DNA of 64,000 bases from Arsenophonus sp052174475 (GTDB lineage Bacteria; Pseudomonadota; Gammaproteobacteria; Enterobacterales; Enterobacteriaceae), in assembly GCA_052174475.1 (NCBI GenBank), contig JBQMRO010000009.1, positions 5,340-69,339 of the forward strand. The letters are read 5' to 3'. Below the pieces are notes generated by a model. The model did no database searches, was not told where the DNA came from, and saw only the letters and a program-made list of their open reading frames with translations. This document shows positions 52,905 to 61,904 of the stretch, one piece after another. How positions within the stretch are numbered: position 1 is the stretch's first letter; each line of letters starts with the position of its first letter. Made by a program: the position numbers and the translations under genes.

Positions 52905-54260
52905 TCAGAATATGTTTCATTCTCATGTTTACTGAATCTGTTTTCTATCCTTTAATTGAACCTTGTTCATATCAGATCTGTCAGCAGGTTAAATCTCTTG
53001 AAGGGGGAATGGAGCCACCAGATTTCTTAGCAAACAGGAATATTTTAAATAGCATTAAAAGGGTCGTTTTTCTCGAACTATACCTCTTTATGCATCGACT
53101 TGTATCTTCAGTTTTACAAAAACCCGATTTAATTAGATTAGTTGTTCTTATTGACGCCTAAATTTGCATAACAAAATTCGTAGAATATCGGCCATTTTCT
53201 CGATCTTTTCTAACTTCTTCATAGCTTATAACATTGCTAAAAAACATCAAGAGTTTTATTAGTAGAATTGCAACTTTCTAGTAGTATATTTTCCATATGC
53301 TCAACCCTTAACTTTCGGTTGCATGTTTTTAACAAATGAATCCACTATATCAGATATTTTATATACCAACAGAATTTGTACTACATGTTTGGAAATATCT
53401 TTAATATTACATATTAAAAATAAAAAACACCATTTCCCCGTAGCAAGCCTAGAGATATACTTAAGCAACGCGCTTACCACTCGTTGAAACGTTTAGCCTA
53501 GTTTTCTTCTTATTTTCAATAACTCTCTTCGAGAATAACGAGTTCTTTATTGTCAATTCGTAGTGTCGTAAGTGATTAAGAAGAAGAGAAAAGTGATCAG
53601 CTTGCCTAACAAAACGGAATACGCCTTCAGCCAAGAAATAAATGTAGGTGTATCACTTAAATCACGTATAATAGGGCATCATTAGCGATGATCTTCAAAC
53701 TATCACTGTTTTAATCTACTAATGCTATCCAGTAGAAGACATGTTGCCTTCTCATCGAAAAATCCCTTTAGGGCTTAGTATAAATTTTGATAGAGAAGAT
53801 GCTTCCAGATATAATCATGGCAGTAACTCTATTCACCGTTTTTTTTCATGCTTCAAGATAGATAAAACGATAGAGCGAGTTGTTGAAGGGTATTGTGTTG
53901 CTGCTAGCATTCTTGATCTTAGTCATTTTAATCTTAATATTGCCCATACCAGTGTTTGTATAGTTCTCTATGGCAAACAACCATTACGGACGACAGTATA
54001 AATATTTGTTGAAAGGCGATGGTTTAGAATGTTATTGCAGCATAACTTCGAACTCAGACTCAACAGTAGTGCCTATCAACTACATATCAGCATTACAGAT
54101 TAGTTTATGCAATGGATAAGAGGTAATATCTAGTTTTTTCGGATACCTGTTAGCCTAGACTTTTCATGCTATTATCTCTCTCTTGTTGAAATCATCTACG
54201 AAATCAATCAGTAGGATACACCAGCATCTCCGAAACATCATATATCAGAAATAAGTATAA
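52905..54260 (-). mobile_element. IS256-family element, decayed, near full length
   Basis: Minus-strand copy. The codons for a relic of LRTTNPIES lie at 53115-53160 (reads ASIRTTNLIKSGF). The 5' end near 54260 (AGAAATAAGTATAACTC) abuts another IS256 piece in the opposite orientation. Confidence 0.85.
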
Positions 54261-54261
54261 C

Positions 54262-55085
54262 TCAAGAACGTAGACAATAGTGTTGCTTGCGTGATTTAAG
54301 TGATGTTGATACGTTTTTTGGCCGATGACATATATCGTCCTGCTAAGGACGCTGATTGCCTTTGCCTATTGCTCATTATTAATATCACTTCATGGATGTG
54401 TAAGAAAACGGTTGTGTTTAAAGATGGTTATTGAGAATCAGAAGTAAATTGGACTTAATTTCTAATACCCTGTAAGTAAAGGAATTTAACTGCATCTCCA
54501 AGCTTACTATCGGATCTGATGCCTTTAGTTTTTTGAATTTAATGGTAAAGATATTTCCGTGCATGTAGCACTAACGCTGTTAGGTACATAAAACAGCTAA
54601 TATGCTAGCTTTACTCCACAAAAGCATGCAATCAAAATTAAGGTGAGATGAAGGAGTTATAACTAGCAGAGAGCCTAAATGCCGCTAATAAAGCTTAATA
54701 TTTTGTTGGTAAAATTTAGCTAAGTACTATCCTATAGTAATGAAAAAATTGGAAAAAGATGGAGAAGATTAGCTGGCATCCCATCTCTTTCTGTTATCGC
54801 ACTTGGCGTTATAAGAACACGAATCCAATTTGGATATCGTCTTTTCGATAGAGTGAGGTTATGAAGCCGATGCGCGAAGCGCTATGCTTCGAGAAAACAA
54901 CCATTTCCATCCTATTTAATCTGCTCTCGTTTGTTCAGAAAAGCTGAAACCAATTAAAGGAACTTGAACTGTTGATTCTAGTGGCAAACACAACTCCACT
55001 TAAGATGGAGAATAGATTCATAAAAAATGAGAGTGGGACGTGTAGTTTGCTGCCATACATTAGATTTACTAATAACTAAAAAATT
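54262..55085 (+). mobile_element. IS256-family element, 3' two thirds
   Basis: Plus-strand copy lacking its 5' end. It begins within the segment before the ADG region and continues with VFKDGYXESE near 54415-54445 (family VAVEDGYRESE), YYPIVMKKLEKDGED near 54725-54770, IRTRIQFGYR near 54808-54835 (family RTTNPIES) and SRKQPFPSYLICS near 54890. Head-to-head with the previous copy. Confidence 0.8.
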
Positions 55086-55262
55086 ATAAATCTTGTTAAT
55101 TATTTGTTATAAATAAATAAAAAGAAACTTTAATTAATTTTCCCATTTATGGATTTTACCATTTTAAAAAAACTTATTAATATAATTAAATCAATGTTTT
55201 TATTGTAAATAATTGATTCTTAAAATCAATCTTTTTTCTCCCGTTTTTCTTGGAAAAAAGAA

Positions 55263-56303
55263 TTATTTTTTATAGATAATAAAACCAATCGCCTCATAAA
55301 CTTTACTAAGGGTTATTTGAGCACGACCCTCTGCTCTACTAGCACCTTCAGACATAATGTCATTCAATAATTTTTCGTTATTACGAAATTCATTAAAACG
55401 AGTTTGAATATTTATTAACATAGTTGAAACAGCTTCAGAAACTGTGTTTTTAAGATCACTATATATTTTCCCGGCAAATTGTTTTTCTATATCCAAGATA
55501 GATGTGCCTGTTACGCCAGAAAGGATATCTATCAAATTAGAAATACCTGGTTTGTTTTTTAAATCATAATAAATTCGTGGTGGTTTATTAGAATCAGTAA
55601 TGGCACGTTTTATTTTTTTAGCCGCTGATTTGGGGTTTTCTAATAAAGTTATTACATTATTGCGGTTATCATCTGATTTTGACATCTTTTTTTGTGGTTC
55701 TTGTAGAGAAGTAATCCGTGCTCCTTTTTCAGGAATAAAGGGGTTAGGTATAGTGAATATTTCACCATAGAGGGAATTAAACCGTTGTGCAATATCACAG
55801 CTTAATTCTAAATGTTGTTTTTGATCAATACCAACCGGCACTTGGTTTGCCTGATAAAGTAAAATATCAGCAGTCATTAATACTGGATAATCAAATAATC
55901 CAGTATTAATATTTTTAGTATGACGAGTTGACTTATTTTTAAATTGTGTCATACGCCTTAATTCACCAAAATAGGTATAACAGTTAAGCACCCAATTAAG
56001 TTGGGTATGTTGAGGAACATGTGATTGAACAAAAATAATACTTTTTTTAGTATCAATGCCACAAGCTAAGTATAAGGCTAATGTATCAAGCGTACGTTTT
56101 CTTAAATCTTTGGGGTCATGGTAGACTGTAATGGCATGTTGATCAACAATGCAATAAATACAATCATAATTATTTTGCATCTGGACCCATTGGCGTAATG
56201 CACCAATATAGTTACCGATGGTTAACTCCCCTGACGGTTGGGCTCCACTAAATACAATTAGTTTTTTTCGGGCATTAATCAATTTTATAGGGAAGATCTT
56301 CAT
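55263..56303 (-). CDS. trpS: Tryptophanyl-tRNA synthetase
   Basis: Class I synthetase that charges tRNA(Trp). The 346 residues cover the whole E. coli protein (334) plus a short N-terminal extension (MKIFPIKLINARKK); no nearer ATG exists. The HIGH-like motif is TIGN at 28-31, KMSKS is intact at 206-210, and the tryptophan-pocket segment DYPVLMTADILLYQ is kept. The Shine-Dalgarno is weak (GGA). The neighbour gph, which precedes trpS in E. coli, is a relic, so trpS may still be read from the aroK-aroB-damX-rpe direction or from its own promoter. Confidence 0.97.
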   Translation of the reverse strand: MKIFPIKLINARKKLIVFSGAQPSGELTIGNYIGALRQWVQMQNNYDCIYCIVDQHAITVYHDPKDLRKRTLDTLALYLACGIDTKKSIIFVQSHVPQHTQLNWVLNCYTYFGELRRMTQFKNKSTRHTKNINTGLFDYPVLMTADILLYQANQVPVGIDQKQHLELSCDIAQRFNSLYGEIFTIPNPFIPEKGARITSLQEPQKKMSKSDDNRNNVITLLENPKSAAKKIKRAITDSNKPPRIYYDLKNKPGISNLIDILSGVTGTSILDIEKQFAGKIYSDLKNTVSEAVSTMLINIQTRFNEFRNNEKLLNDIMSEGASRAEGRAQITLSKVYEAIGFIIYKK

Positions 56304-56309
56304 TTTATT

Positions 56310-56757
56310 ATTCCATAATTCTTAAAGGTTGTAGCAGTCCTAACGCAGGAAGTTCATCGGAAAAGTCATCTAACATGTAATCTTGTTTACTATAATAGTA
56401 AAGATTCAGTATAGTTATATCCATAAGTTTAAAACTATACAAGGACAACCTGAAACTTTAACAGCTAAGATATCATTATGAGAATTACCGATAAATAATA
56501 GTTAATCTATATCTAGGGTAATTTTCCTTTTGTAGGAAATAGAATAATGAGCTAGATTAAGGGCTTTTGTTTTACGTTATCGCTCCCTAATTTTAAAAAA
56601 ATTGGAAGTTAATGATTAATTTTAATAAAGGGGTAATAAATGTTGTTAGATGGTTGACAAAGGTTATTTGGCTACTTCTGTTAATCTGATAGGTACAGTT
56701 GATTAATTGTACGGTACAATCTAAATCAAATATGATAGCTTAATGCTAGCCATTTTT
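56310..56757 (-). pseudogene. gph: gph relic (phosphoglycolate phosphatase), C-terminal half
   Basis: Minus strand: FIGNSHNDILAVKVSGCPCI near 56450-56510 equals [20 protein letters not shown] of Gph, with the catalytic Asp changed to Asn. GSDNVKQKPL near 56560-56595 fits GDTLPVKKPHP. The end resembles INDLLPALGL across a frameshift near 56340-56375. The first half of the gene (about 300 bp) is deleted. It sits between rpe and trpS as in E. coli. Confidence 0.88.
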
Positions 56758-57438
56758 TTAAATAGCATCAGTTATCTTAGCTAACTTTTTACGCATAGCA
56801 TTAATAACAGTTTTATAATCTGGTTGATTAAAAATTGCAGAGCCAGCGACAAAAGTATCTGCACCTGCATTTGCAACATTAATAATATTATTAATGTTAA
56901 CTCCACCATCAACTTCTAAACGAATATTATAACCGTTATAATCGATCATTTTACGAACTTGACGTAATTTATTTAGGGTTTGTGGAATAAAAGACTGTCC
57001 ACCAAAGCCAGGAATTACTGACATGATTAAGATCATATCCAATTTATCTATCACGTATTCTAAATAGTTTAATGGTGTAGCAGGATTAAAAGCCAAACCA
57101 GCTTTACATCCGTTATCTTTAATTAATTCTAATGTGCGATCAATATGCTCACATGCTTCAGCATGAAAGGTGATATAGGTTGCACCAACTTTAGCAAAGT
57201 CAGGAATTAATTGATTTACTTGGTTTACCATTAAATGCACATCAATTGGTACCTTAATACCGTAATCTCGCAATGCTTTACATATCATTGGGCCGAAAGT
57301 TAAGTTCGGAACATAATGATTATCCATGACATCAAAATGGATAATATCAGCGCCAGCTTTAATAACTTTCTTGATATCTTCACCTAAATATGCAAAATTT
57401 GCGGATAAAATAGAGGGGGCAATCAAAAAATTTTTCAT
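56758..57438 (-). CDS. rpe: Ribulose-5-phosphate 3-epimerase
   Basis: Interconverts ribulose-5-P and xylulose-5-P in the pentose phosphate pathway. The 226-residue TIM barrel is full length: APSILSANFAYLGE, metal ligands His34 and Asp36 (IIHFDVMDNHYVPN), His68 (DVHLMV), Asp177 (RLEVDGGV), and the phosphate site AGADTFVAGSAIF. The loop usually reading SVNPGFGGQ is SVIPGFGGQ (Asn to Ile at 142). It begins just downstream of the broken dam and ends where the gph relic starts. The ATG has GGAGACAAT upstream. Confidence 0.96.
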   Translation of the reverse strand: MKNFLIAPSILSANFAYLGEDIKKVIKAGADIIHFDVMDNHYVPNLTFGPMICKALRDYGIKVPIDVHLMVNQVNQLIPDFAKVGATYITFHAEACEHIDRTLELIKDNGCKAGLAFNPATPLNYLEYVIDKLDMILIMSVIPGFGGQSFIPQTLNKLRQVRKMIDYNGYNIRLEVDGGVNINNIINVANAGADTFVAGSAIFNQPDYKTVINAMRKKLAKITDAI

Positions 57439-57439
57439 T

Positions 57440-58289
57440 ATTGTCTCCGATTTGTTTTTGTCTTTTATGTTTTTTATCAGTTGGATTATAAAATTTTAAA
57501 AGTTTATTGACTTCTCTACGAGAGAGACTATTACGACTAATTGTTCTACGTACTAACAACATTTAGCTTAGCATGATGATAACATTCTGTGCTCGCTGGT
57601 ATATCATGATTTGATATTAATACGGATATTCCATGTGTTGATGATAAATAATAAGCGATTTGAACAGATTGTATTGTTCTTTGTTACAAAAATTATTTAT
57701 ACTATATGCGGTAAAATTATCCGCATCAGAGATCGATGTATAAGGTGGATCGCAGTAAACAATACCACTTTTGTTTGTTGATAGTAATGTTTCTTGATAG
57801 GTTTGGCAGAAAAATTGCTTTTTATGCTTTTTTATTAAACTAATAAAATTCATGTTCAAGAAAATAAGGTTTATTATAAAGCCTAATGGAACGTTAAATT
57901 CCCATTTTTAATTGTAACGACAAAGACCATTATAGTAATGATGATTAAGATATGAAAATAATTCACTATGGACTTTAGAATTATTACGTAAGTTAAATTC
58001 TCTACGTAAACTATAATATTACTCAGCTTTATTTAACTCATTGTTAAATAAGTTAACATGAATGCTGCATAAATATATCAATATTATATTTTACGGTATT
58101 ATTTAGATTAATAAGATCATTATTAATGTCAGCTAGGATATAAGCGTTATAGTTAGTATTCAAAAATACTGAATCTGCTTTGATAAATAGTTCTATTAGA
58201 CAATTACCTTTTGCTAGATATTTTTTAACTTATTCTGCTAGAATAAGTTTACCGCTAGCCTTTTTTAAAAAAGCGCGTTTTTTCTTCAT
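57440..58289 (-). pseudogene. dam: dam relic (DNA adenine methyltransferase)
   Basis: The start ATG 58289 gives MKKKRAFLKKASGKLILAE then a stop; after shifts YLAKGNCLIELFIKADSVFL and NTNYNAYILADINNDLINLN follow Dam KGECLVEPFVGAGSVFLNTDFSRYILADINSDLISLYN. The longest open piece (57859-57617) has the catalytic motif as CDPPYTSISDADNFTAYSIN. HGIPVLISNHD and RREVNKLLKFY complete the C-terminus in other frames. Position between damX and rpe is the E. coli order. GATC methylation by this enzyme is lost unless another copy exists. Confidence 0.93.
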
Positions 58290-58366
58290 GTCAGCATATT
58301 TTATCTAAATATTACAAAGTTTTTGATATGTCTGTTTAGGATAGGATATTTCCTCTTAATAATTCT

Positions 58367-59197
58367 TTATTTTTGATCTTGCTTAACTTGCTGAAATTTT
58401 CTAACCCAGGGTTTTTTTTTCTGAACAGAAGGAGGTAAAGTTAAAGTTGCGTTTTTTGCTTCACTGACTGAGCGGTAATTACCATGGATAAGAACATACC
58501 ATGGTTGTCCATTACGTATGGACTTATAGATTTTATAATTAGTTAAGTGATTATTTTTAGCAAACTCTTCTAGAGAGTTCGAGCGGCTTGCGCTACTTAA
58601 TTGTAGTGTGTAATTAGTTGTTGGAGACAACAATAAATCAGCACTTTGATTTATATGTGTTTGAACTATAGGTTTTATTTTTATTTCAGGATTAGTTTTA
58701 ATTGGTTCAACAAACTTCACTAATGTAGTAGAAGGAGGTTTTCTTGATGATGGTGTTGAAATTGAATTTTCAACTAGTTGTTGCTTTACATTAGGTAATG
58801 TTTTTCCTTGTCGTAAAGCATCAACAACATTACCAGAGGTTTCAATGCGTTTATCTTGGTCTTGGTTAGTTACGCTTTGTAATTGGTCATGTTCTTTAGG
58901 TAAAGGCAAAGAATATTCATTTAACAATGATGTTGATCTATAAATATCGATGTTACGCTTATTTATTGTTGTAGAGGTATGTTGTTTCTCATGATCGGTC
59001 GGTGCTTTAAGTGCTGAGCTAATTGTAATAATGAGTAATAATAGAACTAAAACAACAATACCAATCATGACATGTTGTCGAGAAGCTAGATGGTATTTAG
59101 ATTCTTGCTGACGTGAACGTAATACAGGCCTATCTGAAGCATCTGGCCGGAAGTTACTCTGATCTTTAGGATCTCTTTCTGATTTAAACTCGTCCAT
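58367..59197 (-). CDS. damX: Cell division protein DamX (shortened)
   Basis: Inner-membrane protein with a periplasmic SPOR domain that binds denuded glycan at the septum. 276 residues versus about 428 in E. coli: the cytoplasmic N-terminus (MDEFKSERDPKDQSNFRPDA) and the periplasmic linker are much shorter. The membrane segment VMIGIVVLVLLLLIITISSA is about 43-62. The SPOR domain is about 200-272 (NYTLQLSSASRSNSLEEFAK ... NGQPWYVLIHGNYRSVSEAK) and is well kept. GGAGGG precedes the ATG. Likely part of the aroK-aroB-damX operon. Shortened but without internal stops, so probably functional; loss is mainly in low-complexity parts. Confidence 0.9.
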   Translation of the reverse strand: MDEFKSERDPKDQSNFRPDASDRPVLRSRQQESKYHLASRQHVMIGIVVLVLLLLIITISSALKAPTDHEKQHTSTTINKRNIDIYRSTSLLNEYSLPLPKEHDQLQSVTNQDQDKRIETSGNVVDALRQGKTLPNVKQQLVENSISTPSSRKPPSTTLVKFVEPIKTNPEIKIKPIVQTHINQSADLLLSPTTNYTLQLSSASRSNSLEEFAKNNHLTNYKIYKSIRNGQPWYVLIHGNYRSVSEAKNATLTLPPSVQKKKPWVRKFQQVKQDQK

Positions 59198-59206
59198 TTT
59201 CCCTCC

Positions 59207-59229
59207 ATTTAAGGCGGATCACCTTAAAT
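59207..59229 (-). promoter_or_regulatory. Hairpin directly upstream of the damX ribosome site
   Basis: ATTTAAGG-TGATCCG-CCTTAAAT (minus strand) ends immediately before GGAGGG of damX. It may be a leftover intercistronic hairpin; an effect on damX translation is only a guess. Confidence 0.4.
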
Positions 59230-59322
59230 CATGAATAAAGATGATTTTGTATAGTATAATTTTAATATACGGATATTTATTATAGTGCCACTTATGGCTA
59301 TCTTACCTATCTTAATCATGAT

Positions 59323-60417
59323 TTAATCTGTATCGAGGCATTGTTTAATTGCTTTTAAAACAATCTCGTGACTTACATTAGTGTGTAATTTTGCATTACC
59401 AATAGATTTAGGTAGAACTAGATTGAGTTGATTATTAAATACTTTTTTATCTCTCATCATGTGAGGTAAATAATCTTCAGCAGCCATTTTTGCTGGTCCT
59501 TTAGTAGGAATATTTGCTTGTTTCAGTAAGTTTAAAATACGTTTAGTATCATTATTATCAAATTCGCCAATTAACTCTGCAGTTTTTGCTGCCATCATGA
59601 TACCTGCAGCAACTGCCTCACCATGTAGCCAAGAACCATAGCCTAATTCAGTTTCAATGGCATGACCAAAGGTATGCCCTAAGTTCAATAATACACGTTG
59701 TCCATTGGTTTCTTTTTCATCTATAGCAATGATTTTTGCTTTTAATTCACAACAAATCCGGATGCAATAAGATATTTTTTTTTCATCAAAATTAAATAAT
59801 TTATTAATATTATTTTCTAACCAACAAAAAAAATCATTATCTAAAATGATGCCATATTTAATAATTTCTGCTAAGCCTGAAGAAAATTGACGTACTGGTA
59901 ATGTTTTTAGACTATCTAAATCAATAATTACCGATATTGGCTGATAGAAAGCACCAATCATGTTTTTACCTAATGGATGATTAACTCCTGTTTTTCCTCC
60001 AACAGATGAGTCAATTTGAGATAAAAGCGAGGTTGGTGCTTGAATAAAGCGAACGCCTCTTTGGTAGCAGGCGGCAGCAAATCCCGCTAAGTCACCAATT
60101 ACACCGCCTCCAAGGGCAATAAGGGTGGTGCTTCGAGGATGATTTTTTTTTAATAAAGCAGTAAAAATAGTATTAATGGTAGCTAATGATTTATACTGTT
60201 CTCCGTCAGGTAGAATGATCTCATCAACTTTAACGCCCATTTTTATAAGAGTGGATTTTACTCTTGGAGAATAAATAGAATGTAGCGTTTTGTTCGTTAT
60301 AATCATTACGTATTCGCCACTTTTAAGCGGTAAAAATGCATCAGATGAGTTAAGTAAACCAAAAGCGATATTAATAGGGTAACTCCGTTTACCGAGTGTA
60401 ACTGTCAATTTTTCCAT
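59323..60417 (-). CDS. aroB: 3-dehydroquinate synthase
   Basis: Second step of the shikimate pathway: DAHP to 3-dehydroquinate, using NAD+ and a divalent metal. I choose ATG 60417 because MEKLTVTLGKRSYPI is the family N-terminus and AAAGG lies upstream; an ATG 13 codons earlier is open but unneeded. The 364 residues (362 in E. coli) include the NAD-binding GGGVIGDLAGFAAA, DSSVGGKTGVNHPLGKNMIG, and metal ligands in GLAEIIKYG and HTFGHAIE / GEAVAAG. It follows aroK by 58 bp and precedes damX, the E. coli order. Retention with aroK suggests chorismate is still made, for aromatic amino acids or folate. Confidence 0.97.
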   Translation of the reverse strand: MEKLTVTLGKRSYPINIAFGLLNSSDAFLPLKSGEYVMIITNKTLHSIYSPRVKSTLIKMGVKVDEIILPDGEQYKSLATINTIFTALLKKNHPRSTTLIALGGGVIGDLAGFAAACYQRGVRFIQAPTSLLSQIDSSVGGKTGVNHPLGKNMIGAFYQPISVIIDLDSLKTLPVRQFSSGLAEIIKYGIILDNDFFCWLENNINKLFNFDEKKISYCIRICCELKAKIIAIDEKETNGQRVLLNLGHTFGHAIETELGYGSWLHGEAVAAGIMMAAKTAELIGEFDNNDTKRILNLLKQANIPTKGPAKMAAEDYLPHMMRDKKVFNNQLNLVLPKSIGNAKLHTNVSHEIVLKAIKQCLDTD

Positions 60418-60475
60418 ATTGCTTTTACCTTTCATGAGATAGTCAATCAGTGTCATTATTATTGATTTATTAAAA

Positions 60476-60997
60476 TTAAGTATCTTTTAATAATCCAATA
60501 ATTTGGTTAGCAACTACTTTTGCACTTTGATCGTCGGCATGAATAGTAATGTCTGAGATTTCTTCATAAAGTGGATTACGTTCATGAGAAAGTTTTTCTA
60601 AAATTTCACGAGCAGGATGATTTATTTGCAATAAAGGTCTTTTTTTATCGTGTTGAGTTCGTGCCATTTGTTTTTCAATTTTAGTTTCAAGATAAACGAC
60701 TACCCCGCGAGCAGATAGTCGGTTTCGTATTTCTTTTGATTTTATAGATCCCCCTCCTGTTGCTAGGACAATGCCTTGTTTTTTTGTAAGCTCATTAATA
60801 ATTTTTTCTTCACGTTCCCGAAAGCCTCTTTCACCTTCTAAATCAAATACCCAACTAACATCAGCACCAGTACGTCGTTCAATTTCTTGATCGGAATCAA
60901 AAAACTCCATCCTAAGTTGTTGCGCTATCTGGCGACCAATAGTACTTTTTCCGGCGCCCATAGGGCCAACCAGAAATATATTGCGTTTTTCTGCCAT
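60476..60997 (-). CDS. aroK: Shikimate kinase I
   Basis: Phosphorylates shikimate with ATP. The 173 residues equal E. coli AroK. Walker A GPMGAGKST is at 11-19, the shikimate-binding DSDQEIERRTGADVSW segment near 33-50, REREEKII with the conserved Arg, ATGGGS near 79-84, and the lid with RPLL near 119-122. First gene of the aroK-aroB-damX cluster. E. coli hofQ lies upstream; here there is only featureless DNA. The ATG is preceded by a weak AAAA/ACC context without a clear Shine-Dalgarno. Confidence 0.97.
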   Translation of the reverse strand: MAEKRNIFLVGPMGAGKSTIGRQIAQQLRMEFFDSDQEIERRTGADVSWVFDLEGERGFREREEKIINELTKKQGIVLATGGGSIKSKEIRNRLSARGVVVYLETKIEKQMARTQHDKKRPLLQINHPAREILEKLSHERNPLYEEISDITIHADDQSAKVVANQIIGLLKDT

Positions 60998-61465
60998 GTT
61001 TTTTGGTATTACTAAGATTATTTGTTAATGATAAACCACCTTCGCTAATCAAACTAACAAAGGGACCTATAGTTAAAAACTCATGAGTATTGACATTTTT
61101 CTTGCATATAAAAAAATCTAAAATAAATTGAGTTTTTTCTGAATTATATAGAAATAGCCTATTTTTGAAACAAAACTAATAGTAGTATTTCTTCACAGGT
61201 TTAAAATCCAGAATATTATATAATGTATGATATACCGTATTATCAAGTTCAAGTGTTCGTCTTCAAATTTATTTGAACACTAAGTTTAACATCAATCAGT
61301 TTGAAAACTACATCGATATCTCTTACAAAAAAGATATTATTTCCTACCAATTATGAATAATATTAAATTAGATATAAAAATTATTGCAATAGATTAACTA
61401 AAAATACAATTCTAATCGTAAATATAAAGATTTTATTATCGAGTGTGTGCGTGTCCATTGGCTAA
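60998..61465. other. aroK upstream DNA, no gene seen
   Basis: About 470 bp of AT-rich sequence between aroK and an IS1595 relic. No coding content. The aroK promoter must lie here but I could not choose one. Confidence 0.5.
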
Positions 61466-61900
61466 ATTGGCAAATGTATTTGGTAAAAATCTCTTATACT
61501 GCATGAAAGACTTTTCCTATAATGGGTTGCCATAAAAAAGCAAATAGTCATACAGATAAAAATGACTTTTTTATTAGTTCCTATTAACATATAGGCTGCA
61601 TTTCGTTATTTTTGCTCGGTGAGAATCTATCGAATTATATCAATTTATACATTGAAGTAACTCATTCTACTTTATCCTGCTAATATTATAATAGTAAACA
61701 ACTTATCTGCTGATGGGATACTAATAAGTTGTAATGATATCATTGCAAAATCCAGGATTGTAGAAATCCATTCAACAATATTACTAAAAGTCCTCTGGTA
61801 AAACCAGAGGACAAAGATAAATTGCTTAATTATTGTGATGTATTTTATATAGCTTGATGGTTAGGAAATTGAATTGCTATTTAATTAAATGGCAAAAACT
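61466..61900 (+). mobile_element. IS1595-family fragment (5' half)
   Basis: Collinear with 18680-19080 of the full copy. Shared runs include GAAGTAACTCATTCTACTTTATCC (with GAAGCAACTCATTCTAC... at 18843), and the IPLAKLYHKEKW region appears as SPLVKPEDKDKLLNYCDVFY near 61788-61848. The 3' half is replaced by an IS91 relic. Confidence 0.75.
61790..61812. repeat. Perfect 10-bp inverted repeat, 3-base loop
   Basis: GTCCTCTGGT-AAA-ACCAGAGGAC in the IS1595 fragment. The matching part of the other copy (near 18984-19004, CCTCTAGCAAAACTATATCA) is not palindromic, so the repeat formed in this copy. Confidence 0.92.
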
Positions 61901-61904
61901 ATCT

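Noticed and set aside
57617..57859. 80-codon frame with DPPY as a small methyltransferase
   Set aside because: It is one frame of the dam relic; the remaining Dam sequence continues on both sides in other frames.
60418..60456. Earlier ATG as the aroB start
   Set aside because: The 13 extra residues have no counterpart in AroB, whereas ATG 60417 has a ribosome site and the family N-terminus.
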